A DNA stretch of 64,000 bases, from contig JANSXW010000011.1 in assembly GCA_024742755.1 (NCBI GenBank), positions 1 through 64,000 on the forward strand, given 5' to 3'. This DNA comes from a bacterium (GTDB taxonomy: Bacteria; Bacteroidota; Bacteroidia; Chitinophagales; Saprospiraceae). The notes beneath the pieces are model-generated. The model was not told the origin of the DNA. It saw only the letters and a list, made by a program, of their open reading frames with translations, and searched no databases. A program made the position numbers and the translations under genes. The number at the start of each line of letters is the position of its first letter. Position 1 is the first letter of the stretch. Positions 52,906-62,300 of this stretch are shown piece by piece.

Positions 52906-53391
52906 ATGAAAAACCTAAAGATTACCTTATCCTTTCTTTTCGCCATTTTGGGCATTCAGGCTGCCTTTGCGCAGGGCCCGCTGGAATATTGCAACAACCG
53001 TTTTGGCTTTTGTGTGGAATACCCGGGCGATCTGCACCTGGCTAAGGACCGCCCAATCAACGGGGATGGCATTACGCTGGAGGCTGAAAACGGGGCCATC
53101 GAGGTGGTCATTGCCGGTTCGCATAATGTAATGGACTGGACCCCGGAAAAAATTTACAGCTTTGAGAAAGAAGCCTTTCAGGACAAACATCAGGGAGGGG
53201 CTAAAGAACTGAAGTACGAAGCAGATGCTGGTGGATTCCAGGCGATCCTGTCTGCCGGTGCAGATGTGGAGGCCATCCGGATGTGGGCCCGGAACGGCGT
53301 TTATGTGCTGATCAGCATCACTGGCCCTCAGGCGAAAACCCGTCAGATTGAAGCGCTCTGGAACCAAATTAACGTGAAGTTCAACACTTAA
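52906..53391 (+). CDS. Exported hypothetical protein
   Basis: A 161-residue protein with signal peptide (cleavage near AAFAQ) and a small alpha/beta mature domain beginning EYCNNRFGFCVEYPGDL, whose two cysteines may form a disulfide. I recognise similar Bacteroidota proteins but no function. The ATG at 52906 opens the signal peptide; the frame begins 6 codons earlier. The membrane protein gene follows after 6 bases, so they are probably co-transcribed. Confidence 0.72.
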   Translation: MKNLKITLSFLFAILGIQAAFAQGPLEYCNNRFGFCVEYPGDLHLAKDRPINGDGITLEAENGAIEVVIAGSHNVMDWTPEKIYSFEKEAFQDKHQGGAKELKYEADAGGFQAILSAGADVEAIRMWARNGVYVLISITGPQAKTRQIEALWNQINVKFNT

Positions 53392-53397
53392 ACCTTT

Positions 53398-54192
53398 ATG
53401 GACTTTCTGGTTACGGGAGACCGCAGTATATTTTTTTACTTATTGCTCTTTTTTCTGCTGGTCGGAGTCGTACAGGCACTTGCGGTAGGGGGGCTGTTCT
53501 TCTTCAAGCGTTCCGGTGACCGAAGGTCCAATTGGTTCTTCGGGGTGTTGCTCATCACCTTTGGGCTCACCCTGATCCACAATATTTTCAATTTTATTGA
53601 GCTCTATGAAATCTGGCCGGAGGGGAAATTCCTGCCGCTCTACTTCACGTTGTCCTTTCCGGTCCTGCTTTTTTTCCACGCCAAGTTGTCGCTTTACCCT
53701 TCCTATCAGATCCGGTGGACGGACGCCAAGCACTTTATCCTGCCGATAGGGCAGCTGTTGTTCTTTGTCGTCATGTTTTTGCAGCCGGTGGCGGTGAAAG
53801 CAGCAATGGGGCGGGTTTACTTCAACCCCTTTTACGGCGCTTTTGAACAGGGGCTGTACCTGACTTCTTTTTTCGCCTATCTGTACTTCGCCTACCGTTA
53901 TGTCCGGCAGCGGCGGCTGGAAGTCCGGCGGGAGCGCAATCCGCATGAGTGGCGGAAAGTGTTGTACCTGCGTACGCTGGTTCGGGTACTGCTGGTGCTC
54001 TACATCGTCCACACGGTTTTCGTGCTGACGGACTTTGTGTACTATGAATTCCTGGAAATCAACCTCCGTGCCGTTAAGTCCTATGTAGCCCTGGGCATGC
54101 TCTCCTTTGCTGCGCTGGGGTATTGGATGGGCACCTACGGCTTTCAGGTCCTGATTTGGGGGCGCAAGGTTTTTGGGAAGGCGAATAATTAG
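53398..54192 (+). CDS. 7TM-type membrane protein resembling a sensor domain without its DNA-binding part
   Basis: A 264-residue inner-membrane protein with seven hydrophobic segments. Topology and the RRSNWFFGVLLITFGLTLIHN pattern resemble the N-terminal membrane domain of Bacteroidota AraC-type regulators. However, it stops after the last helix with IWGRKVFGKANN and has no helix-turn-helix. It may be a stand-alone relative. It lies 6 bases after the exported protein gene and ends 5 bases before a convergent gene. Confidence 0.75.
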   Translation: MDFLVTGDRSIFFYLLLFFLLVGVVQALAVGGLFFFKRSGDRRSNWFFGVLLITFGLTLIHNIFNFIELYEIWPEGKFLPLYFTLSFPVLLFFHAKLSLYPSYQIRWTDAKHFILPIGQLLFFVVMFLQPVAVKAAMGRVYFNPFYGAFEQGLYLTSFFAYLYFAYRYVRQRRLEVRRERNPHEWRKVLYLRTLVRVLLVLYIVHTVFVLTDFVYYEFLEINLRAVKSYVALGMLSFAALGYWMGTYGFQVLIWGRKVFGKANN

Positions 54193-54197
54193 AAAGG

Positions 54198-54842
54198 TTA
54201 CTCGTCCTGATCCTTTTTCTTGAAATCTCCTGCTTTCCAGGAGTCAAAGAACCGCTTCCACGCGATCGGGTTGAAGATATTCATCGGTGGCTGCTGGCCG
54301 ATATGGTAAAAGTCGCGGGACTGCTGCCGCAGGTAGAAATCTGCGTTTTCCCTTCCGTCTGGCACGACCTCATTCCGCATACGGCGCAGGGCGTCATTGG
54401 CCAGGTTTTCCTGAGCCCGAGCCTGTAGTTCCGGCGTTACGTCCATCGCAAGGAATTCCAGTTTGAAATGCTCCCGGCTCGGCCATGGGAAGACCACCGT
54501 TTCCGGCAGGTTGATGGCGTCCTGTGTCATCAGCTGCACGATAGAGTAGCGGTCTTCATCGAGGTCTTCGGGGATTTGGTACTCTACGGTTTTATAACCA
54601 ATAGCAGAAAACACGATCACATCTCCTTTTTCCACCACGATAGAGAAGAAGCCACGCAGGTCAGAGTAGGTGCCCCGCCCTTTGTCCTTTACAAGAATAT
54701 TGGTGTAAGGCACCGGGAAAAGTTGGTCATCAGTGCCATCGAGGACCATCCCGGAAAACTGTACCAGGTTTTTATTTTGCTGTGCATGCAGGCTTAGCGC
54801 TCCCAGCAGAAAAAGGAAAAGTATGGAAAATCGGATATTCAT
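54198..54842 (-). CDS. Exported protein with carboxypeptidase-regulatory-like domain
   Basis: A 214-residue exported protein. The signal peptide (cleavage near SLHAQ) precedes a CarboxypepD_reg-like beta sandwich (about 25-110) with VQFSGMVLDG, FPVPYTNILVKDKGRGTYSDLRGFFSIVV and DVIVFSAIGYKTVEYQIP. This is the domain also found at the N-terminus of TonB-dependent receptors. The C-terminal half is charged and helical with no barrel. It ends in a Lys/Asp tail. Role unknown; probably periplasmic or surface. Confidence 0.82.
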   Translation of the reverse strand: MNIRFSILFLFLLGALSLHAQQNKNLVQFSGMVLDGTDDQLFPVPYTNILVKDKGRGTYSDLRGFFSIVVEKGDVIVFSAIGYKTVEYQIPEDLDEDRYSIVQLMTQDAINLPETVVFPWPSREHFKLEFLAMDVTPELQARAQENLANDALRRMRNEVVPDGRENADFYLRQQSRDFYHIGQQPPMNIFNPIAWKRFFDSWKAGDFKKKDQDE

Positions 54843-55186
54843 ATTTTGCTTGGCTTTTTCCCAGTGGATTGGGTCGAAAATTTCAGACAGCTACAATCAG
54901 GCACCCAAAAAGGCTTAAGCGTGCAAAAAAAACTGTCTATTAATTCGGCCTAGTCACACTAGTGTACTCAATTTAAGCAGTACATCATCACTATATAAGA
55001 CTACTCAGGTCAGGCAAAGGTTTGTTAAGCTCCTCATAAACCCAAACGAATGTAGAAAATATTTAGCAGTTGGGCGCTTTTGGGCGGGTTGTTACTACAA
55101 CAGGCAAAACCCGATTTCCTAAAAGTTGTTATCTTAACATAATCGGATGCCAGCGAGGTATCTCATTTCACCAATTAAAATCAATT
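54843..55186. other. Intergenic region before the SPFH gene
   Basis: This 344-base AT-rich divergent gap has no supported reading frame. The only notable sites are a 10-bp palindrome ACACTAGTGT (54956-54965) and an 8-base TATCTTAA near 55131, a weak candidate -7 box for the SPFH gene. Confidence 0.4.
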
Positions 55187-56008
55187 ATGAGCCAAAGTAA
55201 ATTAATCACATACGGCATCATCGTTTTTGTAGCCCTTATCGCTATCCTGACCTTCTCTAACGCGACTTTCCTGACCATTGAGGCCGGAGAGCGTGGGGTT
55301 CTTTTCCAGCGCTTCGGTGGAGGACTGGACCGCGAAAATATCTACAACCCGGGCTTTCACGTGATCGCGCCCTGGAATATTATGTATGTCTACGATATCC
55401 GGGAAAAGCAAATTGACGAGGACATGAAAGTACTGTCTGCAAATGGTCTGAACATCCAGGTAGATGTCACCGTACGTGTAAATCCGGATTACAATAATAT
55501 CGGTGACCTTCACGAGAAATTCGGGCCACAGTATATTGAAAGCTTGGTCAGGCCGGAGGTTCGTTCTTCTGTGCGTGAAGTCATCGGGCAATTCTCACCG
55601 GAAGAACTCTATTCTACCAAGCGCAATGAGGTGCAGGCATTGATACAGGAAAACCTGCAAGAAAGCCTGGGTGGCAACTTCATAGAGTTGCGGGCCACCC
55701 TGATACGCAATATTGAACTGCCGGATAAAGTACGTACGGCTATTGAGACAAAAATCGAGGCGGAGCAAAAAGCCCTAAAGTACGACTACATCCTGCAGCA
55801 GGAGCGCAAAGAGGCTGAGCGTAAGATTATCGAGGCGGAAGCTAAAGCAGAGTCCAACCGCATTCTAAGTGCCAGCCTGACCGATAAAATTCTTCAGGAC
55901 AAAGGTATTGAAGCCACGTTGCAGTTGGCTAACTCTCCGAACTCAAAGGTCATCGTTGTCGGTGGCGAGGGCGGCAATGGCTTGCCATTAATACTGGGTG
56001 GAAATTAA
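55187..56008 (+). CDS. Prohibitin/SPFH family membrane protein
   Basis: A 273-residue protein with one N-terminal membrane helix (about 7-25) and a prohibitin-type SPFH domain. Blocks are FLTIEAGERGVLFQRFGGGL, NPGFHVIAPWNIMYVYDIREKQID, VRPEVRSSVREVIGQFSPEELYS and IELRATLIRNIELPDKVRTAIETKIEAEQ. A coiled-coil Glu/Ala-rich C-terminal stretch (about 195-235) supports ring formation. Such proteins scaffold membrane proteases and other complexes. The frame runs 39 codons upstream without support, and the ATG at 55187 fits the family. No NfeD or FtsH gene is adjacent. Confidence 0.9.
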   Translation: MSQSKLITYGIIVFVALIAILTFSNATFLTIEAGERGVLFQRFGGGLDRENIYNPGFHVIAPWNIMYVYDIREKQIDEDMKVLSANGLNIQVDVTVRVNPDYNNIGDLHEKFGPQYIESLVRPEVRSSVREVIGQFSPEELYSTKRNEVQALIQENLQESLGGNFIELRATLIRNIELPDKVRTAIETKIEAEQKALKYDYILQQERKEAERKIIEAEAKAESNRILSASLTDKILQDKGIEATLQLANSPNSKVIVVGGEGGNGLPLILGGN

Positions 56009-56118
56009 AAAGCAAATCTTTGTCAGTTGCAATGTTGCCATGTCACAAAAAATGACAAAACAATGCAAATGCAAGGTAGCCCCATGAAAATGGGGTTTGA
56101 AACTTTGTCTCCTCCCCC

Positions 56119-56126
56119 TATCTTTG
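56119..56126 (+). promoter_or_regulatory. TAnnTTTG -7 box of a candidate small RNA
   Basis: A perfect TATCTTTG about 110 bases after the SPFH stop with no start codon in the usual range; a strong terminator follows about 90 bases later. Confidence 0.5.
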
Positions 56127-56132
56127 TTTTAA

Positions 56133-56227
56133 CAATTTGATATTATCGTGCAATCTTCGGATTGCAAGGTAAGGGGGAATCATGGTGCGCCCGCTAGAAC
56201 TAACCTTCTGGTGGGCGCACGTTTTTT
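56133..56227 (+). ncRNA. Candidate small RNA of about 95 nt
   Basis: The stretch lies between a perfect -7 box (56119-56126) and an intrinsic terminator, with no supported reading frame. It contains TGCAATC-TTCG-GATTGCA, a 7-bp stem closed by a C(UUCG)G tetraloop. The terminator stem GTGCGCCC/GGGCGCAC (56185-56192 with 56213-56220) is followed by six T residues. It matches no RNA family I know; the SRP RNA core is absent. Alternatively it is a terminated leader of the flavoprotein gene 40 bases downstream. Ends are estimates. Confidence 0.45.
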
Positions 56228-56266
56228 AGTGGCTTTCTGTATCTTAGCGCATTCAACATCCTTCCT

Positions 56267-57511
56267 ATGCAACTAACCACTGATGCCTGTATTATTGGAG
56301 CGGGTCCGGGAGGAGCCGCCACCGCCCTTAAGCTCAGCTATATGGGCATCCCCTCTGTTTTGCTGGATAAGGCCTCCTTCCCTAGAGACAAGGTATGTGG
56401 TGATGCCATCAGTGGAAAGGTAACCACCCTGCTTAACCGGCTTGATCCGGATATCCTAAAACGCTTTAATGCAAGCCCTGTGCAATCAGATGTATGGGGT
56501 ATTCAGTTTGTCTCCCCCAACAACCGGGCACTTAACATTCCATTCCGGCCAAATTACGTACGCAACGCTGCTGAAGCACCCGGGTATGTCACAAAACGGA
56601 TAGATTTTGATCATTTTCTGGTCAAAGAAGTACAGCGCCGGGACAATATCCGTTTTTTTGACAAAACTGAAATTGTCACATTTGAGCGTACTGAAGCCGG
56701 TTGGACGGTGGGTGACAGGTCTGGTGATTTTAAGGTAAACTGCCGCATGCTGATCGTGGCAAATGGCGCTTACTCGGCATTCAGCCGGAAAGAGGCAGGG
56801 CTTGAAAAAGACAATAAGCACTACGCCGCAGCAGTCCGGGCCTACTACCGGAACGTCAAAGCACTGGATAAAGACAACTTCATCGAGTTGCACTTTATCA
56901 AGTCCATCACCCCGGGCTATTTCTGGATATTTCCCCTTCCAAACGGAGAAGCCAATGTAGGGCTGGGTATGCGCAGCGATATTCTCAACCGCCGAAAAGT
57001 CAACCTCCGAAAGGAAATGCTGGAGTTGCTGGAAACCCACCCCATTCTTAAAGAGCGCTTCAAGGGGGCTGAACTGGTGGGCGATATTAAGGGGTTTGGG
57101 CTGCCCCTGGGGTCTAAGCGCCGGGCCATTTCCGGCGATCACTACATGCTCGTGGGGGATGCCGGGCATTTGGTGGACCCGCTCACCGGTGAAGGCATTG
57201 GCAATGCGTTCTACAGTGGCTTTATCGCTGCCGAACAGTTGGAGCAATGCCTGAAAGCCAACGACTTTTCCGCCGCTTTTCTGAAAGCCTACGACAAAAG
57301 GGTGGACCGTGTGCTGGGCTCTGAAATGCGCCTGAGCTACCGGCTGCAGAAGATGCTCATGTACCCCTTTGTCGTTAACCTCATCGCCAGTATAATTGCC
57401 GGCAACCAAAAAGTCATCGAGGTCCTGTCCGGCATGTACAACGACTTCAGCCTCCGCGAACAATTGGTACGCCCGGTCTTCTGGTTGAAAATGTTTTTCC
57501 AAAAAAAATAG
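56267..57511 (+). CDS. Geranylgeranyl reductase family FAD-dependent oxidoreductase
   Basis: A 414-residue flavoprotein of the GGR branch of the p-hydroxybenzoate hydroxylase fold; members reduce double bonds of isoprenoid chains or act as halogenase-like oxidases. The FAD loop is IGAGPGGAATA (10-20). The family cysteine block is KVCGDAISG, with GYFWIFPLPNGEANVGLGM and the second FAD motif VGDAGHLVDPLTGEGIGNA. The C-terminus is membrane-associating and basic. The window also encodes a GGGP synthase-like enzyme 14 kb away, so a shared lipid pathway is possible but not shown. The start at 56267 fits the family. Confidence 0.9.
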   Translation: MQLTTDACIIGAGPGGAATALKLSYMGIPSVLLDKASFPRDKVCGDAISGKVTTLLNRLDPDILKRFNASPVQSDVWGIQFVSPNNRALNIPFRPNYVRNAAEAPGYVTKRIDFDHFLVKEVQRRDNIRFFDKTEIVTFERTEAGWTVGDRSGDFKVNCRMLIVANGAYSAFSRKEAGLEKDNKHYAAAVRAYYRNVKALDKDNFIELHFIKSITPGYFWIFPLPNGEANVGLGMRSDILNRRKVNLRKEMLELLETHPILKERFKGAELVGDIKGFGLPLGSKRRAISGDHYMLVGDAGHLVDPLTGEGIGNAFYSGFIAAEQLEQCLKANDFSAAFLKAYDKRVDRVLGSEMRLSYRLQKMLMYPFVVNLIASIIAGNQKVIEVLSGMYNDFSLREQLVRPVFWLKMFFQKK

Positions 57512-57749
57512 CAGCCCCAGCCAACCTTTAAAGCGCAATTCCCCTCCTTATCGTAATTAAATTGACGAAAGCGTCATTTTGTCGGTGCCTGGCGTTGATT
57601 CTTTCAGGATTATTCATTATTTTAGGAGCATATTGAAATAATCTTACGAGCTTTCTCGTCAGCACAATAAAAATCGACTTTCAGAGTTATATATATCAAA
57701 TTGACTTTTAACGTTGGTTTAAAGTTTCATAAACTAGTGAGTGTAAAGC

Positions 57750-57785
57750 GGCAGCTTTCTGTTAATTCAGGGAGCTGCCTTTTTT
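57750..57785 (+). terminator. Intrinsic terminator without an obvious upstream gene
   Basis: A 7-bp stem GGCAGCT/AGCTGCC with a 16-nt loop is followed by six T residues. The nearest plus-strand gene ended 238 bases earlier, so it may end a long 3' untranslated region or another short RNA. The rest of 57512-57845 has a small ACGAG/CTCGT hairpin near 57644 and no gene. Confidence 0.75.
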
Positions 57786-57848
57786 ATCCTCTTACCTGTG
57801 GCGTTTTTCCGAAAACTGGTATAAGTTCCTGACCTTTGTGTACCCTAA

Positions 57849-58054
57849 GACTATGTTTGGAGCTTGATTCTATTGCAAACCAAGGACTTATGAACCCCGC
57901 TGAAATGCGGGGCAGGCTCTGGCGTCATCTTTTTTAGCTTTTTTGGCCCTGACGATAAATGTCTGGATGTAAACACCCGCCAAACGCGCCAAAAAAGATT
58001 TAGCCAGAACCACAATTCCTTGATTTTCATGACGAACCCGCTCCAAACATAGTC
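57849..58054. mobile_element. MITE-like element, type 1, full copy
   Basis: A 206-bp element with perfect 15-bp terminal inverted repeats GACTATGTTTGGAGC (57849-57863) and GCTCCAAACATAGTC (58040-58054), flanked on both sides by TAA (57846-57848, 58055-58057), a likely 3-bp target duplication. The inner arms also pair (TCTGGC...ATCTTTTTT against AAAAAAGAT...GCCAGA), so the whole could fold as a long hairpin with a CCCCGC/GCGGGG side stem. It encodes no transposase. A second copy occupies 1-136. TNA-type duplications are known for some IS5-group elements; assignment to that group is a guess. Confidence 0.8.
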
Positions 58055-58101
58055 TAAGTCTGTTAAGGGCTTCTCGAAAACTTATTTTTGCCCACTACTA
58101 A

Positions 58102-58295
58102 GTACACTGTGTATTAAGTTAGTGAGTATTTTGAACGAGGGTATTTTTGCCTCAATCAAGGCGCTGCGGAGCCTCGACTTCAGAAAGGGGCCCTTTAATT
58201 CCCTTTCTTCGTGTAAGCTACGAAGGCGAGCACGCAACGAAGAGTGAGGGAAAAAGAGCCCTTCAAAATGCTTAAAAATTTATTACACAGTGTAC
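58102..58295. mobile_element. MITE-like element, type 2
   Basis: A 194-bp element with perfect 12-bp ends GTACACTGTGTA (58102-58113) and TACACAGTGTAC (58284-58295). The similarity extends inward to about 34 bp (28 of 34 match, including ATTTTGAA). It too is flanked by TAA on both sides (58099-58101, 58296-58298). The interior holds a CTTCGT/ACGAAG hairpin, a perfect TATTTTTG box (58142-58149, plus strand) and no transposase. Its right end is 19 bases before the aspartoacylase-family start, so it could supply that gene's promoter. No second copy is in the window. Confidence 0.7.
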
Positions 58296-58314
58296 TAAGT
58301 TACCGAAAAACGCA

Positions 58315-59304
58315 ATGTACCAGTCTGCAACCTACGCTGTCCTTTCCGAATTAGACCCTGGCCAGGTACCCGCAGGGACGATTCAAAAGTATTGGCTGCC
58401 CATCATCACCGATGGAGTGGGCGTACCGGTGCGCGTGCCGGTATTGATCGCCCGGGGCAAAAAAGACGGGCCGGTGCTGGGGCTGACGGCCGCAATACAT
58501 GGCAACGAGCTCAATGGCATCCCTGTGATTCAGCGCCTGTTTGCCACCCTTGATGCCGGTCAGCTGTCCGGAACAGTAATTGGAGTGCCGGTTATGAACA
58601 TTCCGGGGCTCATGCTGGAACAGCGTAAGTTTAACGATGGGGTGGACCTCAACCGCATCGCACCCGGCGACCCGGATGGCAACCTAAGCCAGGTGTACAT
58701 CTACCGCCTGATAGAACGGGTGCTGCGGCATTTCGACTACCTGATCGATCTGCATACAGCCAGCGCCGGCCGCATCAACTCCTGGTACATCCGTGCGGAT
58801 ATGAGCCAGCCCAAAACAGCTCGTATGGCCATGCTGCAAAACCCGGAAATTATCCTTCACAACCTGCCGAATGACCGCACCTTTCGCGGGGCTGCCGCCA
58901 ACCTTGGCATTCCGGCGATTACCCTTGAGCTCCGGGACCCGCACGTGTTTCAGCATGATGTGATCAAAGATGCCTTGCTCGGCGTCCGGAATGTGCTGTA
59001 CGATCTGGGCATGCTGAAGGGGCAGGTGGAACACACCGTGGACACCATTCTGGTCTGCCCTACCTCCAATTGGTGGTACACGGATGAAGGGGGGATTCTT
59101 ACCGTTGTCCCAAAGCTGGGGCAGCTCGTAGCGCCGGGCGACCCGCTGGCGGAAGTCCGTTCGGTTTTTGGCACCCTGACCAAAACCTACCGCAGTGACA
59201 AGAAGGGAGTGATCATTGGCAAAAGCGTCAGTCCCATCAATCCCACCGGCAGCCGTATTGTCCACCTGGGCCATGATCCGAAAATGGTGCCCTGTAAGGT
59301 TTGA
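58315..59304 (+). CDS. Succinylglutamate desuccinylase/aspartoacylase family protein
   Basis: A 329-residue zinc hydrolase of the M14-like AstE/AspA family, acting on N-acyl or related amide bonds. Zinc ligands are His62 and Glu65 in AAIHGNELNG and His147 in LIDLHTASAG, with NIPG and KFNDGVDLNR blocks between them. The C-terminal beta domain contains the EGGILTVVPKLGQLVAPGDPLAEV biotinyl-like hammerhead. Substrate is unknown. The start is 19 bases from the end of a MITE-like element, which may influence expression. Confidence 0.9.
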   Translation: MYQSATYAVLSELDPGQVPAGTIQKYWLPIITDGVGVPVRVPVLIARGKKDGPVLGLTAAIHGNELNGIPVIQRLFATLDAGQLSGTVIGVPVMNIPGLMLEQRKFNDGVDLNRIAPGDPDGNLSQVYIYRLIERVLRHFDYLIDLHTASAGRINSWYIRADMSQPKTARMAMLQNPEIILHNLPNDRTFRGAAANLGIPAITLELRDPHVFQHDVIKDALLGVRNVLYDLGMLKGQVEHTVDTILVCPTSNWWYTDEGGILTVVPKLGQLVAPGDPLAEVRSVFGTLTKTYRSDKKGVIIGKSVSPINPTGSRIVHLGHDPKMVPCKV

Positions 59305-59383
59305 GAGCCCCGAATAGAACTTTAGCCTGCTCTGGCAAGTTGATTCTAAGTATCTTACCATAGCCTAAAACCTACTTCACATA

Positions 59384-62300
59384 ATGAGAAAACCTACCCG
59401 CCCCCTATTTCACCTGATACTTATTTTGGGGCTCACGTCTTGTGCCAACTATCAGCTCAACTACAGCCCGGAGGCTTCCAACTGGGCAAAGGAAACCATG
59501 CTGCCTGACCAGCCTCTAATGCACTCGGTATTCCTGGTGGGGGACGCCGGCAAAGGCAGCAACCCTGCTCTGGACCTGTTGCAACGCAAGGTGCAGAACG
59601 CGGGCAAAGAAAGCACCGTCCTGTTTTTGGGAGACAACATTTACCCCAATGGCATGGCCCCCAAATCGGGCGCAGACCGGGCACAGGATGAAGAACGCCT
59701 GAAAGCCCAGCTCAACACCGTGCTGGATTATGAAGGGAATGTCTTTTTCATAGCCGGCAACCACGATTGGGACAAATACGGCATCGACGGCCTGAAGCGG
59801 CAGAAAAAATTCATAGAAGATTACCTGGGCCGGGAGGATGTGTTCTTCCCTGACCCCGGCTGTGGCGATCCGGAAGAAATAGAAATCAATGAAAAGCTGG
59901 TCATCGTTTTGATTGATTCAGAATGGTACCTCTCTGACTGGGACAAAGACTATCAGGTCAATGCAGGCTGTGAAGTCAAAAGCCGTGCTGTCTTTGCGGA
60001 ATTTATGGTAGAAGCCGTTAAGGGCAACCGCAATAAAGATGTACTCATCGCCATGCATCACCCGCCTTATTCCACAGGGCCGCACGGAGGGCAGTTTACG
60101 CTTAAGCAGCATTTATTTCCGCTGACCGAGTTCGTAGAGCCGCTCTACCTGCCTTTACCGGTGGCAGGGTCCATCTTTCAATTTTTGAGAGGCACAGTGG
60201 GCCACCGGCAAGACCTGATCCATCCTAAATATCAGGAGCTTTCTGACATCGTGGTAGGCGCTGCCCGCCGCAACGGAAGTTTCGTTATCGCTTCGGGGCA
60301 CGAGCACAGCCTTCAGTACATCGAGCAGGACGAACAATCTTTTATCGTAAGCGGTGCGGGTTCAAAGACTACGGCTACCAACGCCCGCAATGGGGGGCAA
60401 TTTGCCTACGGGCACTTGGGTTTCGCACAGCTGGATTATTACGAGGACGGCTCTGCCTGGGTGAAATACTGGGTACCTGATGCAGAAGAACCACAGGGCA
60501 AGCTGGTATTCCAAAAACAAGTGCAGCCTCCTTTGCCTAAGGTGGTGGAAGACCCGCCTGAGTCCTTTGAGCCCCTGCCGGATTCCATCACGGTCAAGGT
60601 GAGTGAGAATGATTTTGAGCGGGGCAGGCTTTGGAACTTCTTTTGGGGCAAACACTACAGGGGCGCCTATAACGCAACGGTGAAATTGCCGGTCCTGGAC
60701 CTGACCAGGTACAAAGGCGGGGTACGCCCGGTTAAGCGTGGCGGCGGTTATCAGACCAATTCCCTGCGGCTGGAGGGAGCAGATGGCCGGCAGTATGCCC
60801 TGCGCTCTATTGATAAAGACGCCTCCCGGACCCTGGGCTACCCCTTCAATGAGTCGTTCGTTACAGCAGTGCTGGAGGACAACTTTAGCGCGGCTCACCC
60901 CTTTGCTTCTATTGCCACCGCTTCACTGGCAGAGGCCGCAGGTATTTACTATACCCAGCCTAAGATGTTTTACCTGCCCCGGCAACCGGCATTGGGCATC
61001 TATAATGAAGACTACGCAGGTGCTTTGTACACGGTGGAAGAGCGGCCCGATGATGAAGTTTGGAATGACTACGAGCAGTTCGGTGCACCCAAGCGCATCC
61101 GCAGCACCCTGGATACGCGGGAACGCATTCAGGAAGACCACGATGAGCAAATCGATTATCCTTTCGTCGTCCGCAACCGCCTGTTTGATGTGCTGATCGG
61201 GGACTGGGACCGCCACGATGACCAATGGCGCTGGTCGGAAATTGACAGCGGCGAGGTCGACTACTACCGGCCAATCCCCAGGGACCGGGACCAGGCCTTC
61301 AGCAACTATGATGGGCTGATCCTGGAACTGGCCAAGGGCACCACCCCCGATATCAAAAAGCTAAAAGCCTACCGTGGCGATGAGAACCGCCTGGAATGGC
61401 TGGTCTACAACGGGCGCCACTTCGATCGTACCTTCCTGTCCGGTGCCGATTGGCCGGTTTGGGAAGCTGAAGCCCGCCACCTGCAGGAACAACTAACTGA
61501 TGAAGTGATTGAGCAGGCTTTCAAAAACAACTGGCCCGGCCCGGTTTATCAGCTGAATGCGCCCGATATCATCCAAAAGCTAAAGGCCCGGCGGGACAAA
61601 TTCATGGACATTGCCCGCGAATACTACGAGCTTATGGCGAAGGAAGTGGACATCGTCGGGACCTTCAAGCGGGACCTGTTCGTCATTGAACGCATGGAAG
61701 ACGGCCGTACCCGGATCCGTGCCTACGATACCAATAGCAAGTCTGAAAAGGAGCTCAAATTCTATGACCGCACCTTTCTTCCGGAGGAAACCCGGGAAAT
61801 TGCTGTGTACGGCCTGATGGATCAGGATGTATTCCGGGTGAAAGGCACCTGTAAGCGCAATTGCATCAAAGTCCGCATGATCGGCGGGGTAGGGCAGGAC
61901 ATTCTTGAAGACGAGTCGAACGGGAAAGGCCTGATTTACTACGATGCCAAAAACGAAGGCAACCTGCTTCAGACTGGTTCCAAAGCGAAGGTGAAGAGAC
62001 GTTTTGACCCCGCTTTCAATATTTACGACCGCGAATCGAATGATTATAATTTCAACTATACCTCCCTGTTGCCCGCTGCCGGCTTCAACCCGGATGATGG
62101 GATCCTCCTTGGGCTGAGTGCAGCTTATACCACCTACGGGTTTAAAAAGGACCCTTATGCCGCTCAGCATAAGATTGATATGAAGTTCGCTACCGGTACG
62201 AATGGGTTTACGCTTGATTACCAGGGGGAGTTTATCGACCTTTTTGGCCCCTTCGAGCTCGGCCTGGATGCCGAATACCAAACGCCACTCTACTCCCGGA

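Noticed and set aside
54956-54965. ACACTAGTGT palindrome as a relic end of the type 2 MITE
   Set aside because: Only about 10 bases resemble the GTACACTGTGTA end and no partner repeat or TAA pair is present.
56133-56227. Candidate RNA as the signal recognition particle RNA
   Set aside because: The conserved SRP RNA tetraloop and GGAAGCAGCC-type core are absent.
57890-57936. Short ATG reading frame in the MITE-like element (also at the window start)
   Set aside because: Only 15 codons long, no promoter or ribosome site, and it runs through the hairpin arms.
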